Assembly: GCA_944989445.1 (NCBI GenBank)
Contig: CALYLW010000284.1
Span: 191,001-255,000, forward strand
DNA from: Ampullaceana balthica
Lineage: Eukaryota; Mollusca; Gastropoda; Lymnaeidae
Reading direction: 5' to 3'
Length of the DNA stretch: 64,000 bases
Shown in pieces: positions 1-13,534 of the stretch (the first letter of the stretch is position 1; every line of letters begins with the position of its first letter). The translations under genes and the position numbers were made by a program. The notes beneath the pieces were generated by a model. It was not told where the DNA came from. It saw only the letters and a list, made by a program, of their open reading frames with translations, and did not search any database.

Positions 1-97
1 ATGACTTAATTACATTTCACGAGGGGTCGCGGGTCACATGGCTTTGATAATAAAGGGTCGCCACTACTCGCCACCCAAAAAATGTTGGGAACCACTG
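1..97. mobile_element. hAT-like DNA transposon, terminal fragment
   Basis: The segment ends in TTGGGAACCACTG, which reads CAGTGGTTCCCAA on the other strand. That is the classic terminal inverted repeat of many animal hAT elements, and the same terminus bounds the element at 36381-39436. Only one end lies in the window, so length, target duplication and coding content cannot be judged. The match rests on a short terminus. Confidence 0.5.
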
Positions 98-189
98 CTC
101 TATCTCATTGTTTCATTTCTTTTATGTCCACATTACAGACTCACCTCAGCGACATCTCTTTACATCCTGTTGCACTGTGGCACTCTCTC

Positions 190-3100
190 TTAGAGCTCTT
201 AACCTAAATGACATTCTAATCAACACAGCGAGCCTAAAATATCCAGTTATCTGCCAGGCCTCACTTGAGCTCTAAAAGGTCTTTACCGAAGTGACACTAT
301 CATCACCCAGAGAGCCTCAAAACTGTCTCCGCCTTGCCTCACTTGAGCTCTAATTAAAGGTCTTTACCGAAGTGACACTCTCATCACCCAGAGAGCCTCA
401 AAACTGTCTCCGCCTTGCCTCACTTGAGCTCTAATTAAAGGTCTTTACCGAAGTGACACTCTCATCACCCAGAGAGCCTCAAAACTGTCTCCGCCTTGCC
501 TCACTTGAGCTCTAATTAAAGGTCTTTACCGAAGTGACACTCTCATCACCCAGAGAGCCTCAAAACTGTCTCCGCCTTGCCTCACTTGAGCTCTAATTAA
601 AGGTCTTTACCGAAGTGACACTCTCATCACCCAGAGAGCCTCAAAACTGTCTCCGCCTTGTCTCACTTGAGCTCTTAAAGGTCTTTACCGAAGTGACACT
701 CTCATCACCCAGAGAGCCTCAAAACTGTCTCCGCCTTGCCTCACTTGAGCTCTAATTAAAGGTCTTTACCGAAGTGACACTCTCATCACCCAGAGAGCCT
801 CAAAACTGTCTCCGCCTTGCCTCACTTGAGCTCTAATTAAAGGTCTTTACCGAAGTGACACTCTCATCACCCAGAGAGCCTCAAAACTGTCTCCGCCTTG
901 CCTCACTAGAGCTCTTATTAAAGGTCTTTACCGAAGTGACACTCTCATTACCCAGAGAGCCTCAAAACTGTCTCCGCCTTGCCTCACTAGAGCTCTTAAA
1001 GGTCTTTACCGAAGTGACACTCTCATCACCCAGAGAGCCTTAAAACTGTCTCCGCCTTGTCTCACTAGAGCTCTTAAAGGTCTTTACCGAAGTGACACTC
1101 TCATCACCCAGAGAGCCTCAAAACTGTCTCCGCCTTGTCTCACTAGAGCTCTTAAAGGTCTTTACCGAAGTGACACTCTCATCACCCAGAGAGCCTCAAA
1201 ACTGTCTCCGCCTTGTCTCACTAGAGCTCTTAAAGGTCTTTACCGAAGTGACACTCTCATCACCCAGAGAGCCTCAAAACTGTCTCCGCCTTGTCTCACT
1301 AGAGCTCTTAAAGGTCTTTACCGAAGTGACACTCTCATCACCCAGAGAGCCTCAAAACTGTCTCCGCCTTGTCTCACTAGAGCTCTTAAAGGTCTTTACC
1401 GAAGTGACACTCTCATCACCCAGAGAGCCTCAAAACTGTCTCCGCCTTGTCTCACTAGAGCTCTTATTAAAGGTCTTTACCGAAGTGACACTCTCATCAC
1501 CCAGAGAGCATCAAAACTGTCTCCGCCTTGCCTCACTTGAGCTCTTAAAGGTCTTTACCGAAGTGGCACTCTCATCACCCAGAGAGCCTCAAAACTGTCT
1601 CCGCCTTGCCTCACTAGAGCTCTTATTAAAGGTCTTTACCGAAGTGACACTCTCATCACCCAGAGAGCCTCAAAACTGTCTCCGCCTTGCCTCACTAGAG
1701 CTCTTAAAGGTCTTTACCGAAGTGGCACTCTCATCACCCAGAGAGCCTCAAAACTGTCTCCGCCTTGCCTCACTAGAGCTCTTATTAAAGGTCTTTACCG
1801 AAGTGACACTCTCATCACCCAGAGAGCCTCAAAACTGTCTCCGCCTTGCCTCACTAGAGCTCTTAAAGGTCTTTACCTAAGTGACACTCTTATCACCCAG
1901 AGAGCCTTAAAACTGTCTCCGCCTTGTCTCACTAGAGCTCTTAAAGGTCTTTACCGAAGTGACACTCTCATCACCCAGAGAGCCTTAAAACTGTCTCCGC
2001 CTTGCCTCACTAGAGCTCTTAAAGGACTTTACCGAAGTGACACTCTCATCACCCAGAGAGCCTCAAAACTGTCTCCGCCTTGTCTCACTAGAGCTCTTAA
2101 AGGTCTTTACCGAAGTGACACTCTCATCACCCAGAGAGCCTCAAAACTGTCTCCGCCTTGTCTCAATAGAGCTCTTAAAGGTCTTTACCGAAGTGACACT
2201 CTCATCACCCAGAGAGCCTCAAAACTGTCTCCGCCTTGTCTCACTAGAGCTCTTAAAGGTCTTTACCGAAGTGACACTCTCATCACCCAGAGAGCCTCAA
2301 AACTGTCTCCGCCTTGCCTCACTAGAGCTCTTAAAGGTCTTTACCGAAGTGACACTCTCATCACCCAGAGAGCCTCAAAACTGTCTCCGCCTTGTCTCAC
2401 TAGAGCTCTTATTAAAGGTCTTTACCGAAGTGACACTCTCATCACCCAGAGAGCATCAAAACTGTCTCCGCCTTGCCTCACTTGAGCTCTAATTAAAGGT
2501 CTTTACCGAAGTGACACTCTCATCACCCAGAGAGCCTCAAAACTGTCTCCGCCTTGCCTCACTAGAGCTCTTATTAAAGGTCTTTACCGAAGTGACACTC
2601 TCATCACCCAGAGAGCCTCAAAACTGTCTCCGCCTTGTCTCACTAGAGCTCTTAAAGGTCTTTACCGAAGTGACACTCTCATCACCCAGAGAGCCTTAAA
2701 ACTGTCTCCGCCTTGTCTCACTAGAGCTCTTAAAGGTCTTTACCGAAGTGACACTCTCATCACCCAGAGAGCCTCAAAACTGTCTCCGCCTTGTCTCACT
2801 AGAGCTCTTAAAGGTCTTTACCGAAGTGACACTCTCATCACCCAGAGAGCCTCAAAACTGTCTCCGCCTTGTCTCACTAGAGCTCTTAAAGGTCTTTACC
2901 GAAGTGACACTCTCATCACCCAGAGAGCCTCAAAACTGTCTCCGTCTTGTCTCACTAGAGCTCTTAAAGGTCTTTACCGAAGTGACACTCTCATCACCCA
3001 GAGAGCCTCAAAACTGTCTCCGCCTTGTCTCACTAGAGCTCTTAAAGGTCTTTACCGAAGTGACACTCTCATCACCCAGAGAGCCTCAAAACTGTCTCCG

Positions 3101-5326
3101 CTTTGTCTCACTAGAGCTCTTATTAAAGGTCTTTACCGAAGTGACACTCTCATCACCCAGAGAGCATCAAAACTGTCTCCGCCTTGCCTCACTTGAGCTC
3201 TTAAAGGTCTTTACCGAAGTGGCACTCTCATCACCCAGAGAGCCTCAAAACTGTCTCCGCCTTGCCTCACTAGAGCTCTTATTAAAGGTCTTTACCGAAG
3301 TGACACTCTCATCACCCAGAGAGCCTCAAAACTGTCTCCGCCTTGCCTCACTAGAGCTCTTAAAGGTCTTTACCGAAGTGGCACTCTCATCACCCAGAGA
3401 GCCTCAAAACTGTCTCCGCCTTGCCTCACTAGAGCTCTTATTAAAGGTCTTTACCGAAGTGACACTCTCATCACCCAGAGAGCCTCAAAACTGTCTCCGC
3501 CTTGCCTCACTAGAGCTCTTAAAGGTCTTTACCGAAGTGACACTCTTATCACCCAGAGAGCCTTAAAACTGTCTCCGCCTTGTCTCACTAGAGCTCTTAA
3601 AGGTCTTTACCGAAGTGACACTCTCATCACCCAGAGAGCCTTAAAACTGTCTCCGCCTTGCCTCACTAGAGCTCTTAAAGGACTTTACCGAAGTGACACT
3701 CTCATCACCCAGAGAGCCTCAAAACTGTCTCCGCCTTGTCTCAATAGAGCTCTTAAAGGTCTTTACCGAAGTGACACTCTCATCACCCAGAGAGCCTCAA
3801 AACTGTCTCCGCCTTGTCTCACTAGAGCTCTTAAAGGTCTTTACCGAAGTGACACTCTCATCACCCAGAGAGCCTCAAAACTGTCTCCGCCTTGTCTCAC
3901 TAGAGCTCTTATTAAAGGTCTTTACCGAAGTGACACTCTCATCACCCAGAGAGCATCAAAACTGTCTCCGCCTTGCCTCACTTGAGCTCTTAAAGGTCTT
4001 TACCGAAGTGGCACTCTCATCACCCAGAGAGCCTCAAAACTGTCTCCGCCTTGCCTCACTAGAGCTCTTATTAAAGGTCTTTACCGAAGTGACACTCTCA
4101 TCACCCAGAGAGCCTCAAAACTGTCTCCGCCTTGCCTCACTAGAGCTCTTAAAGGTCTTTACCGAAGTGACACTCTCATCACCCAGAGAGCCTCAAAACT
4201 GTCTCCGCCTTGCCTCACTAGAGCTCTTATTAAAGGTCTTTACCGAAGTGACACTCTCATCACCCAGAGAGCCTCAAAACTGTCTCCGCCTTGCCTCACT
4301 AGAGCTCTTAAAGGTCTTTACCGAAGTGACACTCTCATCACCCAGAGAGCCTTAAAACTGTCTCCGCCTTGTCTCACTAGAGCTCTTAAAGGTCTTTACC
4401 GAAGTGACACTCTCATCACCCAGAGAGCCTTAAAACTGTCTCCGCCTTGCCTCACTAGAGCTCTTAAAGGTCTTTACCGAAGTGACACTCTCATCACCCA
4501 GAGAGCCTCAAAACTGTCTCCGCCTTGCCTCACTAGAGCTCTTATTAAAGGTCTTTACCGAAGTGACACTCTCATCACCCAGAGAGCCTCAAAACTGTCT
4601 CCGCCTTGTCTCACTAGAGCTCTTATTAAAGGTCTTTACCGAAGTGGCACTCTCATCACCCAGAGAGCCTCAAAACTGTCTCCGCCTTGCCTCACTAGAG
4701 CTCTTAAAGGTCTTTACCGAAGTGACACTCTCATCACCCAGAGAGCCTCAAAACTGTCTCCGCCTTGTCTCACTTGAGCTCTTAAAGGTCTTTACCGAAG
4801 TGACACTCTCATCACCCAGAGAGCCTCAAAACTGTCTCCGCCTTGCCTCACTAGAGCTCTTAAAGGTCTTTACCGAAGTGACACTATCATCACCCAGAGA
4901 GCCCCAAAACTGTCTCCGCCTTGCCTCACTAGAGCTCTTAAAGGTCTTTACCGAAGTGACACTCTCATCACCCAGAGAGCCTCAAAACTGTCTCCGCCTT
5001 GCCTCACTAGAGCTCTTAAAGGTCTTTACCGAAGTGACACTCTCATCACCCAGAGAGCCTCAAAACTGTCTCCGCCTTGCCTCACTAGAGCTCTTAAAGG
5101 TCTTTACCGAAGTGACACTCTCATCACCCAGAGAGCCTCAAAACTGTCTCCGCCTTGCCTCACTAGAGCTCTTAAAGGTCTTTACCGAAGTGACACTCTC
5201 ATCACCCAGAGAGCCTCAAAACTGACTCCGCCTTGTCTCACTAGAGCTCTTAAAGGTCTTTACCGAAGTGACACTCTCATCACCCAGAGAGCATCAAAAC
5301 TGTCTCCGCCTTGTCTCACTAGAGCT
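190..5326. repeat. 78/81-bp minisatellite, about 65 copies
   Basis: The unit is 78 bp (beginning AAAGGTCTTTACCGAAGTGA) with an 81-bp variant that carries ATTAAA or TATTAAA where others have TAAA. The first unit, around 190-270, is degenerate and the last stops at 5326 where the sequence leaves the repeat at GCTCGTGTCTGG. Point variants (CTTGAG or CTAGAG, GCCTCA, GCATCA or GCCTTA, GACACT or GGCACT) recur in the same order. The rare GCATCA variant at 1508 returns at 3164, 1656 bp later, so the array has a higher-order period of about 21 units. Open frames of up to 272 codons inside it exist because 78 and 81 are multiples of three. I see no promoter, splice structure or recognisable domain, so I treat it as non-coding. 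Confidence 0.95.
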
Positions 5327-6245
5327 CGTGTCTGGTACTAAACGTGCATTAGCTTTAACTCAACTACTTCAATGGGGATTCCAAAATAACGTCTTTTTTA
5401 AAAGGAGTTTCAATATATTGTAGCTGTCTAGTTACCCTAAACTATATATATATTATATATAAATAATAATATATAAATAATGTAAATAAAGATTTGACGT
5501 GCGTTTCAAGCAAAAGCCAATCCTAGTGAAACAACTTTAACGTATTTTTCGCATGTATTCTTCTGATTACTATTAATAACAGTATTTTAGCACATTGACT
5601 CATTATTATAATTAAATAAACAATAATGTAAGAATCAATAGATAGAAAAAAATGTCAAAAAATGTTTTAGTTTATCTCCCTTCAAATGCAATTTTTCTCT
5701 CCATTGAAAATTCTTTTTTAAAAATAGAAATTAAGTTTTAAACTTATTTATTTTATTATTTTATTACGAAGTTTTGAAGTTGCCGTTTTCCTCCCCGCCC
5801 ATGCTATCGATATGCCATAAAATCAACAAGTTATCGCCATCTTCTGTCTCTGATCCTATCACCACGCCACGGACGCCCGTCCATCTTACAACAGTTAACG
5901 GGTTGAATTATGACGGCGTTGTGTTGTAACTTGTTGTCGCGGGGCTCTGCTCGGCTTCCGGTTTTTATCGGGAGTTGAATTTACGATTTTGCTGCCTGCT
6001 TGCTCACGATCATCGTTTGTCTGTGGGGAAAAAAGAGAGAGGGGGTGAATGCTTATCCGAGGAGTCATCTTGCGTGCCGGGCAGTCTCCGAGGTCCCAGC
6101 TAATGTTGAGAGATGGTGAAACACTCAAGATTTGAAACACGCCAACTTTTACAGGGCTTCACTTTGTTGATACCGTCCCGTAAAAATATGAAGCATATAG
6201 ATTACAGTTAAATGCAACGGTGTCTACAGCAAGCTGCATCGCAAC
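5327..6245. other. AT-rich spacer, no gene seen
   Basis: The stretch is AT-rich to about 5770, with a short TATATA tract near 5446-5470, and becomes more GC-balanced after 5800. Short open frames are present but none resembles a known protein. I see no repeat, tRNA or transposon ends. Confidence 0.5.
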
Positions 6246-6602
6246 TTCAAGAAAGTGCGCCGTGACTTCTGCAAGATCCGCCCTATCCTCAGCAATGCGC
6301 ACCATGATATCAGCAATATGCATCGTGACCTCAGCAATGTGCACCGTGACCTTAGCAATGTGCACCGTGACCTAAGCAATGTGCACTGTGACCCCAGCAA
6401 GGTGCTCTGTGACCCCAGCAAGGTGCACCGTGACCTCAGCAATGTGCACCGTGACCTCAGCAATGTGCACTGTGACCCCAGCAAGGTGCACTGTGACCTC
6501 AGCAATGTACACCGTGACCTCAGCACTGTGCATCGTGACCTCAGCACTGTGCATCGTGACCTCAGCAATGTGCACCGTGACTTCAGCAGTGTGCACTCCG
6601 AA
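6246..6602. repeat. 21-bp minisatellite, about 16-17 copies
   Basis: The unit is close to GTGCACCGTGACCTCAGCAA plus T, 21 bp, with variants such as GACCCCAGCAAG. Edges at both sides are degenerate. The 21-bp length keeps several frames open on both strands (for example a VHRDLSN heptad on the plus strand), which is a by-product of the repeat. Confidence 0.9.
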
Positions 6603-7223
6603 TAGATGATAATTTTGATCAGATGCATTGTGAATACGGAAATGTTCAAGGAGCACGGAGAGATCGTTGTTAATTTTGGGGCAGAGAGGTAGAATCATGG
6701 AACTTTTACTCTATTTTAAAATTTTATAGAAAATATACGCGTATTTGACCGTTGCGTTCCTGAACTGTCCCGTCACCACTATTACAAGCACCATAATTTA
6801 GGGTCAGACCGAAGAAATTTTAAAAAAAAATGATGTTACTGTAATGATTGCTGTTTTAGGACAAGAGTCGACCCTGTAACACATGATTCAATGTCTCCGT
6901 ATTCGCTAAAGCAAATTCGGGGTTCATAACGCTTTTCTATACTCTACACGAATTAATTATTTTACGAATAAAAGCGTATTGACAAATTTAAGGTACACTG
7001 TGAATTCCAACATCAGGCCTAAGACCTCCATGGGCTGTAGCGTAACAGGGATGGGTGTGAGTTCCGATGAGTCATTAGACAGTTTTATACATTTAACATA
7101 TCGGTGACACATTCCCATGACAATAACAATGAGCCTATGACTATAATCCATGTCTTACATGAAGGACATTGAAACATGACAAAGAATAAGTAAAATGTAA
7201 AAAAAATCTTTTTTTTAAAAAGG
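6603..7223. other. Unique spacer, no gene seen
   Basis: Moderately AT-rich sequence with poly-A/T runs near 6826 and 7200. No recognisable coding sequence, RNA gene or repeat was found. Confidence 0.45.
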
Positions 7224-7581
7224 ACACGCTTTTATTTACACACATTTACAGACTGAAATGCGCTGATCTCCCCTGGCCTTGATGTAAACGCGGGAATTCG
7301 GTAAACCAGGGCTGGAGTGAAACCAGTGAGGCGTGGAGGTCAACTCTAGCTGACGACTATACATTCTAAATAGTGATAAATAGAGATAAACTAAAAATTG
7401 ATTAATTTAATTACGGTACATTCGATCGATCTGAAATTTTGATACAATGCATTGTCATCCAAGATCTATATGTGGTAAAATTTTGAGATCTCTAGGACTA
7501 TCAGAAGTGGTTTAATTTTACGTTACAAGATTTGAAGGAAGGATACAACATACAAACATCGTGACTTAAATAAAAGCGTGT
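7224..7581. mobile_element. 358-bp MITE-like inverted-repeat element
   Basis: The segment is bounded by a perfect 15-bp inverted repeat, ACACGCTTTTATTTA at 7224-7238 and its complement at 7567-7581. It is non-coding. The interior around 7383-7450 (ATTAATTTAATTACGGTACA, then TTCGATCGATCTGAAATTTT) also occurs in the three units at 54958-56452 and, reversed, near 24700-24835, so this is a dispersed family. The flanks are A-rich and give no convincing target duplication. A small non-autonomous DNA transposon is the likely identity; the superfamily is unknown. Confidence 0.65.
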
Positions 7582-8274
7582 AAAAAAGCTTTCTGTTATT
7601 AAACACTAACTTCAAACACAGCACTATCACATTTTGTCACGTGATGATCCCACATCTAAAGGTGTGTTGGGTTGAGAGCGGTGATGGGGGAGTGGTGGGA
7701 CAAGGGAGTTACAATATATAATTATATAATTCCCAAAATAGGGCTTGGGCAAGCCAAGAATGATGGAATCACGTGCTGAAAATAAGAGAGAAAAAAAAAG
7801 CCAAATTAATAGCCGAGAAATGATGGAGGGTGCAAGGTTGAAGGGAATTACTTATTTTTTTTAAAAGAAAAAAAGTCAAGAGCGCCAGAACGTATTTCAT
7901 AAGGAGATAGTGTCGGACACTGACAGCAGCTATCTCCAGGTATAACACTTCCTCCCGCAGATGGTCTTAATCACGGCTCTGATTGTGTCAGTCTGATTTA
8001 CGGTTATAGCAGATTTAGTGATGGACAGAAAAGCGCAGCCATTCGCCCTTACGTACCTGGCGCTTATCGGTAAAGTTTAGAGCGTGGAACGAGCACTTGA
8101 AGGCGTGAAAATCAGCCCACATTCAGCCTGTTGCATGCATGAGAGAAACAAAATCATCAGCTAACCATGTCTATGCGTGTAGCCCGGATTAATTTAATAG
8201 CTGGACAAACTTCAACAATTGTTCCATTCGTGATCATTAGCATGTGGCGTGTAAATCAACACTTTCCCCCTGAT
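7582..8274. other. Unique spacer, no gene seen
   Basis: Ordinary mixed-composition sequence with short poly-A runs near 7790-7870. No coding sequence or repeat is supported. Confidence 0.4.
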
Positions 8275-8356
8275 ATTAATAATACCCTGTTTATATGTTA
8301 TACATTTACTAATTTAAAAGCCTGATTGCAGTCTCACCCCCATTACTTTATTAATG
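8275..8356 (+). mobile_element. Short Penelope-like element scrap (tail copy)
   Basis: From ATACCCTGTTTATATG through GCCTGATTGCAGTCTCACCC and CCCATTACTTTA, this matches the right half and tail of the element at 59294-59675 and, reversed, the insertion at 20948-21070. It lacks the inverted left half, so it is truncated. Flanking ATTAAT on both sides may be a short target duplication, but AT-richness makes that weak. Confidence 0.6.
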
Positions 8357-8903
8357 ACAGTCGTTTGACCGTTTGTTTGAAAGCGTCATCATCGTCACCA
8401 TTGGCGCTAAAGCCCATGTAGGTCCCTGATCTGCTGGACTACGTGCTTCCAATCAGACGATATGGTTTGTTCATGGCAACCATGTTCTGTTCACTTTCCC
8501 ATCATTTAATCAGGACCCCCTGGCCTAACAACCTGTGTCATAGGTGTTATTTCAAACACCTACATTCCTATAAATTATGTCAGATGTTTGTTTCAGGTGT
8601 GCTAATTGGTCGCACTGGCCAGTCGAGAAACATATCAGTTCCAAAAGGTGTGGTCGTTAAACACCTGACGCCAACTGATCCCAGCCAGACTGTCCAGCTG
8701 TTGTAAGCACTTGGAGCCAGGCCCCGTGTTTGATGTTGGATCGTCTCTCGGTAAACAATAGCCTTCAAGTGTCGCCAGTGATTAAACCCAGTGGGCAGTG
8801 AAACCCTGTAGTCCTACTAACGTAACGTCATTAGTCACTTCCAGTCATTTCCCTTTAATTGATGAAAACGTTGGTTGTCGTGATCAACAACTAGCATTGT
8901 ATA

Positions 8904-9045
8904 AAAACGTGTATCGACGTCATTGTCAAAAGCTGGTCCCCGAAACCAACTTAAAATCAGTAAACAAAACGTGTAATGACGTCATTGTCAAAAGCTGTCC
9001 AACGTAGCCAACTTAAAATCAGTAAACAAAACGTGTAAATAGAAG
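8904..9045. repeat. 62-bp tandem duplication, about 2.3 copies
   Basis: AAAACGTGTA recurs at 8904, 8966 and 9028, an exact 62-bp period. The stretch between includes GACGTCATTGTCAAAAGCTG in each full copy. The first copy is more diverged at its start. Confidence 0.75.
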
Positions 9046-9920
9046 ATTGCAGCCCCTCTAGAGATACATGTTCCGATGTTAATTCCTTCAAATAATGGAG
9101 CGCAGATCCACCAAAGCAGTCCAGACGATGGGTGCATGTATGCTAATAATGTGTCCATTGGAAAGGGGGAGGAAATAGAAAATTTTGCGATATGTGGCTT
9201 TACAATGTTAATTTCTTAAAATACCCACCCCTCTGCTCCATACTTTTAGTCTGGTATATAAGCTTTATGTTATCACACTGAAGACCTCAGTGATTGTATA
9301 TCCCTACAAGTCATTTTGCCACAATCTTCGTCCACCCGATGCTATAACTCAGACCAGCCTCATGTCTGCCAGGGGAATAGTGTTTGCCAGTTCTCATCCC
9401 GCAAAGTGCCGTATATCATTACGTAATGTTAGTATTATTAGACAAGGTTTTGGTAAAACTATAGAAGTAACGATATGTTTGTTACATTTTTTTTTGGGGT
9501 TTAAAAACAAAGAAGAAGAAAACAAAAGATGTAAGCAAGCTTTTTCTTGGTCTTGTCCATTAACTTGACTCAAATAACAGAATTATCAAATATCTGTTGA
9601 GGTAAGTCCTTCCAGAGAACCCGAATATTTGATTATTATCTTCAGGAAAATAAACAACAAAAACCAAAAATCAAACAAACCCAGCATCAAATGAAAGCTG
9701 ATTAGTGCGAATTTCATTCTCTTTGAAACACTCCTTTTACCGTACATTTTAACCCATAAGATAAGACCATCACCATTCTGGATATTAGAGAAAGAATCGC
9801 TAATTTCAGGTAATTGTTTTTATGATGAAAGAATAGGATGGACTGATGCGATTATACCTTTTAAGAGACATTAGCCAGGTTGTTTGAAACCCTACCCCGG
9901 ACCTCTTTGGTCATCCTTTC

Positions 9921-9992
9921 TCTTGGCCAGGATAACGGGGGCAGCGGGGTGATCTCCTGGCCAGGATAACGGGGGCAGTGGGGGGATCTCCT
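9921..9992. repeat. 34-bp tandem duplication
   Basis: GGCCAGGATAACGGGGGCAG occurs twice, at 9925 and 9959, followed in both by a G-rich run and GATCTCCT. It is a simple two-copy duplication. Confidence 0.75.
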
Positions 9993-12025
9993 TAAAGTGG
10001 CCATTACAATGGCTTTGTCGTGCTCCCGGCGATGGTTTTAGTGCATCGTCTCACAGACCCCTGGCGGCACTTGCGTCCGTCAGAGGCGTAGACTTTCACT
10101 GAGATTACCGGGAAGTGACGGTTTCCCGTGCCCCGTCGCCGTAATGCCCTGACATAGGAGAGGGGCTTTTTCCGAGACGTCGTTTTGGGGGCTTTGTGGC
10201 GCAGAAATAAATATCGTGTGACAATCTGGTTGCAAGAGGCCAGTTACCATAACAGCACTAATATTACTAATATTAAAGTAAATATATGTATACATATATA
10301 TATATATAAATTATAAGCGTGTTAAAGTTTGAAGGGCCGATACTGGTTTAAAAAAACTTTATCTGCATTCTTAGGGGGGGGGACTTCTAAAGAGCGTTGT
10401 GGTTTCTAAGAGAAGTCTGAAAGCTATATAAAAAATCTGAGTATCTGAGACATGTTTCTGGAACCATTGATCTCGTGTGACTATGATCAGATGCGTGGGG
10501 CCATTAACAGACACAGCGGCTTGACTACGTCCCTTGCCGTCCATAAATCCCGAGTTACGACTCTTCACCAATGGCCGAGGCGGGATCGAGGCCTCGATCT
10601 TGTATATCACAGAAAAGCGTTTTCCGCCACACTTATTGTGTCTAATGGGTTCTTTAATCACGGTGGTGTACGCCCGGTATTAACTCGGGGGTTAACTAAC
10701 AGCCACCTCCCCACCGCCACACCACATCTTCCTCATCCGGGGCCCCGCGGATTAGGTTTAAGTAAAGCTCGCTCTTATTACAGCTCGTACAATCCCAGCC
10801 GCCGGGGGCTTCGGGGGACTCGGGTGATTCTTTCGCGCCGTATATTTTCGCCAGGGATTAGCTCCATTCTTGGATGTCGTCGGCTTGTTTGAGTTTATTC
10901 TTACCGCCATCTAGTGCAGGCCACGCCTTCCCCTCGTGCGGCGCTCAAATGTTGGATCTCGTGTTTGAGCTCGTGTTGTAATTGATTAGACTCCGCGCCT
11001 TCCAATAAACAGTTCTAACATCTCCGCCCATCGTCAAACACCGTTCCACGCTGTCTTGTGTATATGCCCCAAGCCAAAGCCGTTGACAAAATAGTGATAA
11101 GTGATAATTATTTATACTAGTCAAAGAGTCTTCGCACGTCGCTGTTCATTAGTTTTCCCGCGCTGATTAAGATGAAGCACAGAGATCCACAATGACGTTT
11201 ACCGGGTGTAACTCTGAGGATTCGATTTTTACATATTTTAGCATTTCAAATTTATGTCAATTATTCAATCCAATCTTATGTAGTTAACATTTGTCGAATT
11301 CGGCATTTAAACCAGGTTTTCCAAAGCTTTTGTTTATATGGCCCGTTGATATAACCTCCAGGACCGAATACAGTCTTCGTAGTTATGTTTCAAATTGCGA
11401 GGGCTCTAACGTAAGGCTAAAGAACCCCATTTAGGAGACGCTGATGTAACTCGGCCTTTTCATTCAGTCATTTTACTCTCTTAGATATATTAGATTCCTT
11501 CATTTGAAGATTACTCTGAATTCTTTATTTTTCCTTTAGATGTATTGGATTGTCTCTTTTTTTAAAACATTTCTCTGATTGTCTTATTGCTCCTGTATAT
11601 TTATCTCACTGACTGCCTCGTTTATCTACCTGTCTCCTCTAGACTCTGTTAGCCGCTTTCCTCGTAATGTGAACATATATCCCATCAAAGTATTTACCGA
11701 CTAACTTCCCCTGTAAATCGGGACTACATTTTCCTGGGCAAATACACATTTGCATCCACTGCGTAAGGAACAAGCCCATTGACAGCTTGGAAGACTAATG
11801 AAGCGCGCGGTAAGCAAATGTAGATCAGCCAATTAATTCTCCAGTCCCTATTATTGTCTGGTTTATTCCCCTCACCTGAGAGCAAGTTGTCGCTAAAACG
11901 CGACCAACACTCCAATGGCCATCGAAGGTAACAGGATTTACATAGAATAACGAGACACTTCATCTATTTTTTAATATAGTTTTTTAATCCACCAATCCAA
12001 GTTTGAGTTTAGATTGCCACCTGCT

Positions 12026-12202
12026 AAAAACAACAATATCATGATTGGTTATTTTCGTCTTGTAACCGAAAAACAACAATATCATGATTGGTTATTTTCG
12101 TCTTGTAACCGAAAAACAACAATATCATGATTGGTTATTTTCGTCTTGTAACCGAAAAACAACAATATCATGGTTGGTTATTTTCGTCTTGTAACCGAAA
12201 AA
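12026..12202. repeat. 43-bp minisatellite, 4 copies
   Basis: Four head-to-tail units begin AAAAACAACAATATCATGAT and end TCTTGTAACCG. They are nearly identical, with one A-to-G change in copy four (ATCATGG), so the expansion looks recent. Confidence 0.95.
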
Positions 12203-12847
12203 CAAAATGTTGTTTAAACCCAATGATTAGCGACTAACATTAATTTTCCAGTAAAAATAATTTTGAGTTTTAATTCGGATTGAATCAAACAGTTTTTTTC
12301 TTTAATAAAACTCTAAGAGCAGATTATATAGCCATGTAAATGTAAGTCTGACACATTATAATCGCCAATCCATCGTTTGCTTTGATGGACTTGCAAGGCT
12401 TAAACGGTTCGGCTAAATTTCTCTGCTCCCATGCGAGGAGGGGTGTGTAGGAGAGATCAAATCTTCTTGTTAATTCTACTTATTCCCTGATAGTTTGTCC
12501 GGGTGGAGCTGATTTAACTAGGATTTTATTATCATTTGACTTTCGCCTACATTCAATTAAAATACTTTGGCTATATTAAATTTTCTTGTACAATTCTGAT
12601 GTAAAAAAAAATAATAAAAAATTTAAAAAAATACCCCGTGCATTGGAATATGTTTCTTTTCATGCGTCTCCTCTTTTGAATGAAGGTCTGAATTAGGGCA
12701 TACATCTACGTACATTTTGTCTTTTCCCGATTGAGTCACTTTGAATAGAACTTTGATAACCGCTATTTATTTGTAATGTAAGTAAATTTCATTTGTTCAC
12801 GATTGTGAACATTTAATTCGGAAAATAAAAATGATAAAATTGAATGT
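12203..12847. other. AT-rich spacer, no gene seen
   Basis: AT-rich unique sequence with poly-A near 12605-12635. No coding or structural feature is supported. Confidence 0.45.

Positions 12848-13534
<687 letters not shown>

Larger units (their letters stand above)
8357..12025. other. Long low-repeat stretch, no gene recognised
   Basis: This 3.7 kb holds only two small duplications (8904-9045 and 9921-9992). Around 10000-10900 it is noticeably more GC-rich, with overlapping open frames on both strands (146 codons at 10452-10892 on plus; 96 codons at 10371-10661 on minus). Neither resembles a known protein and both lack clear exon boundaries. Conserved non-coding or single-exon coding DNA could hide here, but nothing in the sequence proves it. 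Confidence 0.4.

Noticed and set aside
855..5225. Series of 62-272 codon plus-strand frames in the 78/81-bp array as a gene family
   Set aside because: They are phases of one minisatellite, interrupted wherever a unit variant creates a stop. No non-repetitive protein is attached.
10452..10892. 146-codon frame as a host gene
   Set aside because: No recognisable domain, an equally open frame on the other strand, and the region is simply GC-rich.
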